Part shown: piece by piece, positions 8,401 through 12,520 of the stretch
Layout: each line of letters begins with the position of its first letter
Position numbering within the stretch: the stretch's first letter is position 1
DNA from: CAZMCH01 sp964564735
Lineage (GTDB): Bacteria; Poribacteria; DTPJ01
NCBI GenBank assembly: GCA_964564735.1
Contig: CAZMCH010000108.1
Span: 1 to 12,520, forward strand
Length of the DNA: 12,520 nucleotides
Reading direction: 5' to 3'
Notes under the pieces: generated by a model
Databases searched by the model: none
The model's input: the letters and a program-made list of their open reading frames with translations, nothing else
Told to the model about the DNA's origin: nothing
Made by a program: the position numbers and the translations under genes

Positions 8401-8913
8401 ATGGAAGTAACTACTCTATCACAAGCGCGCATCACCGGCACACAGATCAATTACCTGTTCATCTGCCCCCGCAAACTGTGGCTGTTCAGCCATCATATCG
8501 AAATGGAGCATACTTCTGACTATGTGGCGATGGGAGAATTGCTACACGAAGAAAGCTATGCACGTGAGAAAAAGAACATTCAGATTGATGACATGATCCA
8601 TATTGACTTCATTGATAAAGATGGCATTTTACATGATGTAAAATCGAGTCAAAGCATGGAATTAGCCCATGAAATGCAACTTTTGTATTATCTATATGTC
8701 CTTAAACAGAAGGAATTGCCAAACAGAGTCGGAATAATCAACTATCCAAAACAGCGCCGAAAAGTTGAGGTAGAATTGACCCTTGAAAAAGAGCAGGAGG
8801 TGGAATCTGCTATGAAACAAGTGACAGAAATAACATCCTTGCCTGTTCCACCAAATATTGAATTTAGTAAACTATGTAAAAGCTGTAGCTATATGGAATT
8901 ATGCTGGAGCTAG
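8401..8913 (+). CDS. cas4: CRISPR adaptation exonuclease Cas4 (RecB-like, Fe-S)
   Basis: Cas4 trims prespacers and helps set PAM choice and orientation with Cas1-Cas2. The 170-residue product has the four cysteines expected for an iron-sulfur cluster (C22, then C159, C162 and C168), the GELLHE motif (45-50), D69, and the nuclease core D79-x-K81 followed by QLLYYLYVLK (Q93, Y97). Family members commonly have E-x-K at the core; here it is D-x-K, which is still compatible with PD-(D/E)xK chemistry. AGGAGG (8388-8393) overlaps the cas3 stop, with 7 nt to the ATG, so the genes are coupled. The first 30 or so codons are visibly richer in G and C than the rest of the locus. Confidence 0.95.
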   Translation: MEVTTLSQARITGTQINYLFICPRKLWLFSHHIEMEHTSDYVAMGELLHEESYAREKKNIQIDDMIHIDFIDKDGILHDVKSSQSMELAHEMQLLYYLYVLKQKELPNRVGIINYPKQRRKVEVELTLEKEQEVESAMKQVTEITSLPVPPNIEFSKLCKSCSYMELCWS

Positions 8914-8924
8914 AGAAAAGTATG

Positions 8925-8946
8925 AAGGATGAAGGCGGAAGGATGA
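8925..8946 (+). repeat. GGATGAAGG-type repeat, copy between cas4 and cas1
   Basis: A 22-nt purine-rich element (starts AAGGATGAAGG, ends GGAAGGATGA) fills most of the 45-nt gap between cas4 and cas1. An exact reverse-complement copy is at 10475-10496, just upstream of cas2. The adjoining GAGAGG at 8945-8950 lies 8 nt before cas1 and probably acts as its ribosome binding site. Confidence 0.9.
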
Positions 8947-8958
8947 GAGGAAAAAAAC

Positions 8959-10020
8959 ATGGCACGAAATTATTATATCAATCAGTCCGGTAGATTGCGT
9001 AGAAAAGATAACACTTTATATTTTGAAAAAACAGAAATACTGGAGGATGGAGAAACCAATGAGTCAAAATTAGACTTGGATAGCGAGGAAGGAAAAGTCG
9101 CTGTAAAACGAGTTCCTATTCCAATAGAGGATATTGATTCAATCTATTTATTTGGAGAGATTGATCTAAATACCAGATTGCTCAATTTTCTGGCGCAGAA
9201 ACAGATACCTGTCCATGTATTCAATTACTATGGCTATTATTCTGGCACATATTACCCAAGAGAATACCTGATTTCTGGATTCCTCGTAGTCAATCAGGTT
9301 CAGCATTATGAAAAGAATTCAAAGCGAATACTAATAGCACGAGAGTTTGTATCTTCGGCAGCAGACAATATGCTCAAAAACCTGCAATATTATACAAACA
9401 GGGAAAAGGATTGTTCTCAGCAAATATTAGCTATCAAGACCATTGCCGAGAATATACCAATAGCTAATGGCATTAGTGAATTGATGGGCATGGAAGGAAA
9501 TATCAGAGAGACATACTACGGGGCATTGAACACTATCTTGGAACTAGAGACTCCCTTTGAAGGACGCAAACGGAAACCGCCATCAAATCCCATCAATGCG
9601 CTTATCTCTTTCGGCAATTCCATGATGTATACAACATGCCTGAAAGAGATATATCGCACTCAGTTAGACCCGGCTATAAGCTTTTTGCACGAACCCGGAG
9701 AGAGGCGTTTCTCATTAAGCCTTGATCTGGCTGAGATATTCAAACCCATAATCATTGATCGTTTAATCTTTCGATTACTTAACCGTCAGCAATTACAGGA
9801 ATCAAAGCATTTCGATACTGGGATGGAGGGATGCTATCTAAATGAGGAAGGGCGTAAGATATTCATAAAGGAATTTAACGATCAGTTAGAAACAACCATT
9901 GAGCATCGCAATCTAAAACGCAAGGTTTCATATCAGCACCTTATCAGGCTTGAGTGTTATAAGCTAATAAAACATCTAACAGAGATGGAACCCTATCAGG
10001 CTTTTCGTATATGGTGGTAG
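8959..10020 (+). CDS. cas1: CRISPR integrase Cas1 (type I-B)
   Basis: Cas1 integrates new spacers at the leader end of the array together with Cas2. The 353-residue product shows the family motifs: YLFGEIDLNTRLLNFL (about 63-78), FNYYGYYSGTYYPREYL (about 88-104), catalytic E179 in MGMEGN, the RKRKPPSNPINALISFGNS block (about 203-221), catalytic H244 in FLHEPGERR, and D256/E259 in LDLAEIFKP. The catalytic set is complete. Compared with my memory of I-B relatives there is an extra acidic stretch of about 25 residues (roughly 25-50) before the first core strand; this was not checked by alignment. GAGAGG at 8945-8950 gives an 8-nt spacing to the ATG. The stop is followed by repeat-rich DNA and a non-cas gene rather than directly by cas2. 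Confidence 0.97.
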   Translation: MARNYYINQSGRLRRKDNTLYFEKTEILEDGETNESKLDLDSEEGKVAVKRVPIPIEDIDSIYLFGEIDLNTRLLNFLAQKQIPVHVFNYYGYYSGTYYPREYLISGFLVVNQVQHYEKNSKRILIAREFVSSAADNMLKNLQYYTNREKDCSQQILAIKTIAENIPIANGISELMGMEGNIRETYYGALNTILELETPFEGRKRKPPSNPINALISFGNSMMYTTCLKEIYRTQLDPAISFLHEPGERRFSLSLDLAEIFKPIIIDRLIFRLLNRQQLQESKHFDTGMEGCYLNEEGRKIFIKEFNDQLETTIEHRNLKRKVSYQHLIRLECYKLIKHLTEMEPYQAFRIWW

Positions 10021-10031
10021 CGGGGAAAGGA

Positions 10032-10041
10032 TAAAGGATGA
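10032..10041 (+). repeat. Left inverted-repeat arm next to the four-helix-bundle gene
   Basis: TAAAGGATGA is the exact reverse complement of 10489-10498. The AAGGA at 10034-10038 inside it lies 6 nt before the ATG at 10045 and is the best ribosome binding site for that gene. The repeat therefore doubles as its translation signal. Confidence 0.6.
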
Positions 10042-10044
10042 GGG

Positions 10045-10428
10045 ATGAAAGAAGAAGGAAGAAAAGACCTTAGAGTTAGGACTAAAGAATTTGCGTTACA
10101 GATTATTCGGTTTTACTCAGCTTTACCTAAAACCACAGAAGCACAAGTATTAGGAAGACAAGTGCTTAGGTCTGGAACATCAGTAGGCGCTCATTATCAT
10201 GAAGCACAAAGAGCTAAATCCGATGCTGATTTCATCAGTAAGATTGAAGGGGCATTGCAAGAACTAGATGAGACAGTATATTGGCTCGAATTATTGGGAG
10301 ATTCCAAGATTGTTGTCATGGAAAAATTAAGTTCTATTATAAAAGAATCGGATGAGCTATTGGCTATTTTTGTAAGCATTGTGAAAACGGTCAAATCAAG
10401 GAAAAAAGAGGAGGATAAAAAAGTATGA
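10045..10428 (+). CDS. Four-helix-bundle protein, 23S rRNA intervening-sequence protein (S23/IVP) family
   Basis: This 127-residue, largely helical protein matches the S23/IVP pattern (TIGR02436/PF05635-like): F-x(3)-I-x(2)-FY-x-ALP near residues 16-28, then VLGRQVLRSGTSVGAHYHEA (about 35-54), DFISKI (about 61-66) and the E-x-DETVYWLELL block (about 72-83). Family members are encoded in intervening sequences of bacterial 23S rRNA genes, or stand alone. They are structurally related to Avd of diversity-generating retroelements and probably bind nucleic acid. The molecular role is not known. It is not a recognised cas gene, and its place between cas1 and cas2 with flanking inverted repeats suggests a passenger. 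Co-transcription with the adaptation genes would still allow a function there, which is inference. The AGAGGAGG near its 3' end (10407-10414) leads only to a five-codon frame. Confidence 0.9.
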   Translation: MKEEGRKDLRVRTKEFALQIIRFYSALPKTTEAQVLGRQVLRSGTSVGAHYHEAQRAKSDADFISKIEGALQELDETVYWLELLGDSKIVVMEKLSSIIKESDELLAIFVSIVKTVKSRKKEEDKKV

Positions 10429-10436
10429 CGGATGAT

Positions 10437-10480
10437 GGATGATGGATAAAATTTTGTCTTTTTATATTTATCCTTCATCC
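10437..10480 (+). repeat. Imperfect hairpin built from GGATGA repeats, between the four-helix-bundle gene and cas2
   Basis: GGATGATGGATAAA (10437-10450) pairs with TTTATCCTTCATCC (10467-10480) with one mismatch in 14 bp and a 16-nt loop. It lies just before cas2 and has no T-run after it, so it is not a standard terminator. It may affect RNA stability or access to the cas2 start. Confidence 0.7.
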
Positions 10481-10496
10481 TTCCGCCTTCATCCTT
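10475..10496 (-). repeat. GGATGAAGG-type repeat, inverted copy upstream of cas2
   Basis: This is an exact 22-nt reverse complement of 8925-8946. On the + strand it is pyrimidine-rich (TCATCCTTCCGCC...), so it offers no ribosome binding site for cas2. The pair flanks cas1 and the four-helix-bundle gene in inverted orientation. Confidence 0.9.
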
Positions 10497-10504
10497 TAAG
10501 AGCT

Positions 10505-10768
10505 ATGTATGTCATCATGGTTTATGATGTTGAGCAGGAGAGAGTGGCAAAGGTATGTAAATATCTTCGTCAGTCGCTGAATTGGGTTCAGAACTCGGTA
10601 TTTGAGGGAGAATTGACGAAGGCACAGTTGGCAAAAGTCAAGAGTGGATTATCAAGCATTATTAATGAGGAAAAGGACTCAGTAATTATTTACACAATGC
10701 GGGATGTCAAATGGATGGTCAGGGAAAATATGGGTATAGACAAAAATCCTGCGACTAACATTTTATGA
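10505..10768 (+). CDS. cas2: CRISPR adaptation protein Cas2
   Basis: Cas2 is the dimeric scaffold of the Cas1-Cas2 integrase. From the ATG at 10505 the product is 87 residues and starts MYVIMVYDV, the usual Cas2 first strand with conserved D8. It continues with LRQSLNWVQNSVFEGEL and ends with EEKDSVIIYTMRD and a GIDKNPATNIL tail, all typical of I-B Cas2. The frame is open further upstream to an ATG at 10439, adding 22 residues (including YIYPSSFRLHPLRA), but that part is a translation of the inverted repeat and is unlike any Cas2 start I know. The native start has only a weak AAGAG at 10498-10502, 2 nt away, so translation may depend on coupling or use the upstream ATG. Confidence 0.95.
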   Translation: MYVIMVYDVEQERVAKVCKYLRQSLNWVQNSVFEGELTKAQLAKVKSGLSSIINEEKDSVIIYTMRDVKWMVRENMGIDKNPATNIL

Positions 10769-10810
10769 AGCATTGATAAGCATTCGGCGGTGATCTGCAT
10801 TTTAACATTG

Positions 10811-10820
10811 TCGTCAACCC
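10811..10820 (+). repeat. Leader direct repeat TCGTCAACCC, upstream copy
   Basis: The ten bases TCGTCAACCC occur here and again at 10901-10910, exactly 90 bp downstream. The downstream copy is the left arm of the leader inverted repeat. Confidence 0.7.
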
Positions 10821-10897
10821 CCTTAAAATATCAATAAAATTAATCGGTTTGTCATATAATTTAGCGATAAAATGCCCTCAAACCCAATCGCTGTATG

Positions 10898-10945
10898 TGA
10901 TCGTCAACCCTCTAGGGATTTTGCATAACCGGAGGTTGACGATCA
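10898..10945. repeat. 12-bp inverted repeat in the CRISPR leader
   Basis: TGATCGTCAACC (10898-10909) and GGTTGACGATCA (10934-10945) are perfect reverse complements separated by 24 nt, ending 64 nt before the first repeat. There is no T-run after it, and an arm recurs at 10811-10820, which argues for a protein-binding site rather than a terminator. The role is inferred. Confidence 0.75.
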
Positions 10946-10969
10946 AAACTATCATTTTTCATTTTTTTC

Positions 10970-10998
10970 TTGCAATATTCATGCGGATTTGATACACT
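10970..10998 (+). promoter_or_regulatory. Candidate pre-crRNA promoter at the leader end
   Basis: TTGCAA (10970-10975) and TACACT (10993-10998) are separated by exactly 17 nt. The -10 is preceded by TGA (10990-10992), giving an extended -10 (TGnTACACT). Each box matches the sigma-70 consensus at 4 of 6. Transcription would start around 11004-11007, just before the first repeat at 11010, which suits array expression. Confidence 0.55.
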
Positions 10999-11239
10999 AC
11001 AAATGCAGGCTTTTAATCGAACCATTGTGGAATTGAAACAAAATTTGTTAGGTAAAACTAACATTGTTGTATGCGCTTTTAATCGAACCATTGTGGAATT
11101 GAAACATATATGCTGTTCTATTCTTTGAGAAATCGACGCTCCCTTTTAATCGAACCATTGTGGAATTGAAACTGACTAACTTTTTTTGTTGACTTCAAGC
11201 TTACGCTTGCTTTTAATCGAACCATTGTGGAATTGAAAC

Positions 11240-11276
11240 TCAATTAACGCTTTCAGTTCCTCCAGCGTTAATGTAA
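11240..11276 (+). repeat. Spacer 4, with a 9-bp perfect inverted repeat
   Basis: ATTAACGCT (11243-11251) and AGCGTTAAT (11264-11272) pair perfectly around 12 nt. On the reverse strand the spacer reads as an open frame TLTLEELKALI, so it probably comes from a coding region. Confidence 0.8.
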
Positions 11277-11903
11277 CTTTTAATCGAACCATTGTGGAAT
11301 TGAAACTGTAAGTATGTGTTATTTAGAAATGGAAAGTATACTCTTTTAATCGAACCATTGTGGAATTGAAACCGGGCTTTTTGTGTTTTGTGTTTTGTGT
11401 TTTGTATACTTTTAATCGAACCATTGTGGAATTGAAACTTTGTTGTAACCCAAGGTTTCATTTTATTCTCCAACTTTTAATCGAACCATTGTGGAATTGA
11501 AACGCAAGAAGCTCTCTGGCGGATTTGATAATCTCGCCAGCTTTTAATCGAACCATTGTGGAATTGAAACGTCGTTAGTGTCTTTTATATCGTCCTTAAC
11601 TAAGGCACTTTTAATCGAACCATTGTGGAATTGAAACAAAATGAGTTTTTTGTTTAGTGTAGTAAGCAAGTATACTTTTAATCGAACCATTGTGGAATTG
11701 AAACGTAAGCGCTATATCGCTGTTTGGATTACGGTATATAGCTTTTAATCGAACCATTGTGGAATTGAAACACTTTCATTTTTTTACCTCCGTTCAATAT
11801 TTGTAAACTTTTAATCGAACCATTGTGGAATTGAAACTCGTGTGTTGTTCTTGCACCTTTTTTTTGATCTTCCCTTTTAATCGAACCATTGTGGAATTGA
11901 AAC

Positions 11904-11940
11904 GGCTTATCTGAGCGATGATGTCTTTTACATCATCACT
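11904..11940 (+). repeat. Spacer 14, with an 8-bp perfect hairpin
   Basis: GATGATGT (11917-11924) and ACATCATC (11930-11937) pair around CTTTT. Beyond one mismatch the pairing resumes to the spacer end (AG 11914-11915 with CT 11939-11940). On the reverse strand it reads SDDVKDIIAQIS. Confidence 0.8.
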
Positions 11941-12036
11941 CTTTTAATCGAACCATTGTGGAATTGAAACTTATCGCAGAAACAGAAGAAACATCTAACG
12001 CTGTCCCTTTTAATCGAACCATTGTGGAATTGAAAC

Positions 12037-12072
12037 ATAAATAAAAAAGTTGACACTGGTATACCGCCTACG
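12037..12072 (+). repeat. Spacer 16, shares 20 nt (inverted) with spacer 20
   Basis: The first 20 bases (12037-12056) are the exact reverse complement of the first 20 bases of spacer 20 (12300-12319). Both spacers therefore sample one site of one invader. Confidence 0.9.
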
Positions 12073-12102
12073 CTTTTAATCGAACCATTGTGGAATTGAA
12101 AC

Positions 12103-12137
12103 AAATGCGCCAGCGACTTTGGTAAACAAAGTCGCTG
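12103..12137 (+). repeat. Spacer 17, with an 11-bp perfect hairpin ending at the spacer edge
   Basis: CAGCGACTTTG (12111-12121) and CAAAGTCGCTG (12127-12137) are perfect reverse complements around GTAAA. The right arm ends on the last base of the spacer, directly against the next repeat. Confidence 0.9.
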
Positions 12138-12520
12138 CTTTTAATCGAACCATTGTGGAATTGAAACGTCAAAAATAAATTTTTTTTGTCAAACTGCAAA
12201 AACTTTTAATCGAACCATTGTGGAATTGAAACAGAGTATGCCAGAGGATGACTTAGGTCATCAATTTGCCTTTTAATCGAACCATTGTGGAATTGAAACG
12301 TGTCAACTTTTTTATTTATAGGTATTGAAGAGTTGCTTTTAATCGAACCATTGTGGAATTGAAACTTTCTACTTGTTCAAATATCTCAGCAAATTCATGC
12401 TCCTTTTAATCGAACCATTGTGGAATTGAAACTTATCTATGATAAGATATTATATCATTAAAGCTAATGCTTTTAATCGAACCATTGTGGAATTGAAACT
12501 TGTGTTTATACTGCATTTAT

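Larger units (their letters stand above)
10021..10504. mobile_element. Putative IVS-like insertion carrying a four-helix-bundle gene, between cas1 and cas2
   Basis: Cas1 and cas2 are normally adjacent in this operon type. Here 484 nt separate them, holding the gene at 10045-10428 bounded by related purine-rich repeats in inverted orientation. TAAAGGATGA (10032-10041) on the left is the exact reverse complement of 10489-10498 on the right. The arms beyond this are similar but imperfect. No transposase is present and no target-site duplication is evident, so mobility is inferred from placement, inverted ends and the known habit of this protein family to sit in 23S rRNA intervening sequences. 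Confidence 0.45.
10769..11009 (+). promoter_or_regulatory. CRISPR leader
   Basis: This 241-nt AT-rich stretch between the cas2 stop and the first repeat is on the expected side of the array, because repeats read on the + strand end in ATTGAAAC. It contains a 12-bp inverted repeat, a direct repeat of part of it, a second 6-bp inverted repeat (AGCGAT 10863-10868 with ATCGCT 10887-10892) and a candidate promoter. No open gene is visible. Leaders drive array transcription and direct new spacer insertion at the first repeat. Confidence 0.85.
11010..12520 (+). CRISPR. Type I-B CRISPR array, 23 repeats and 22 complete spacers, continuing past the window
   Basis: The 30-bp repeat begins CTTTTAATCGAACC and ends GGAATTGAAAC. 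All 23 copies I read are identical. Repeats start at 11010, 11076, 11143, 11210, 11277, 11343, 11409, 11474, 11541, 11608, 11675, 11742, 11808, 11874, 11941, 12007, 12073, 12138, 12203, 12270, 12336, 12403 and 12470. Spacers are 35-37 bp. After the last repeat (ends 12499), 21 nt of spacer 23 run to the window edge. The terminal ATTGAAAC is the usual crRNA 5' handle of I-B systems, and the repeat itself has almost no internal pairing (CCA/TGG only). The leader lies upstream, so spacer 1 (11040-11075) is the newest. Uniform repeats and an intact cas set suggest an active array. Confidence 0.99.

Noticed and set aside
10425..10439. Small gene starting at the ATG overlapping the four-helix-bundle stop, after AGAGGAGG
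   Set aside because: The frame stops after five codons inside the repeat.
10855..10860. TATAAT in the leader as the array promoter
   Set aside because: There is no acceptable -35 box at the right spacing, and it is 150 nt from the array; the extended -10 at 10993 fits better.
11240..11473. A 77-codon minus-strand open frame with a repeated FQFHNGSIK motif
   Set aside because: It is simply the CRISPR repeats translated backwards; the protein repeat period equals the array period.
11010..12499. Reading the spacer hairpins as captured phage intrinsic terminators
   Set aside because: Most of these spacers read as open coding frames, and the stems are not followed by T-runs in either orientation.
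1..12520. tRNA or rRNA genes, or a transposase, in the window
   Set aside because: I saw no tRNA-like or rRNA sequence and no transposase or integrase motif apart from Cas1.

Overview
The window is AT-rich bacterial DNA holding one nearly complete type I-B CRISPR-Cas locus of the Cst (Tneap) kind, preceded by three short cell-surface or secreted-protein genes. The flanking genes are a partial LamG-like protein and a secreted protein with a CBM9/DOMON-like domain. They end in the same peptide pattern (A-A-x-S-V-N-P ... T-W-x-x-[IV]-K). I associate this style of protein with Candidatus Poribacteria and related uncultured phyla, but that is recollection and inference. Nothing in the window fixes the taxon.

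Layout: 1-275 (+) is the end of a LamG-like gene and 328-1122 (-) is the CBM9-like protein. The two converge on a shared bidirectional terminator (281-317). A small secreted protein of unknown function lies at 1296-1805 (-). After about 430 nt without a gene the cas operon runs on the + strand: cas6, cas8b1/cst1, cas7/cst2, cas5, a strong intrinsic terminator hairpin (6130-6158), cas3 (HD plus helicase), cas4, cas1, a four-helix-bundle (S23/IVP-like) gene, and cas2. A 241-nt leader follows, carrying inverted and direct repeats and a candidate promoter. The CRISPR array then runs off the window edge: 23 identical 30-bp repeats and 22 complete spacers of 35-37 bp.

How it works together: Cas1, Cas2 and Cas4 acquire spacers. 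Cas6 cuts the repeat transcript, probably leaving the 8-nt handle ATTGAAAC. Cas8b, Cas7 and Cas5 form Cascade around the crRNA, and Cas3 degrades the target. All expected type I-B genes are present and look intact.

Points that stand out. (1) In 9 of 22 spacers the last five bases are the reverse complement of an upstream stretch of the same spacer, so a hairpin stem ends exactly at the spacer/repeat junction. The same test at the 5' ends gives 1 of 22. (2) Spacers 16 and 20 overlap by 20 nt in opposite orientation and rebuild a 52-nt open coding segment of one invader. (3) A four-helix-bundle gene flanked by inverted GGATGAAGG-type repeats sits between cas1 and cas2, resembling an IVS-like insertion. 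(4) The operon has an internal terminator between the Cascade genes and cas3. (5) The leader carries a 12-bp inverted repeat that also recurs as a direct repeat 90 bp upstream.
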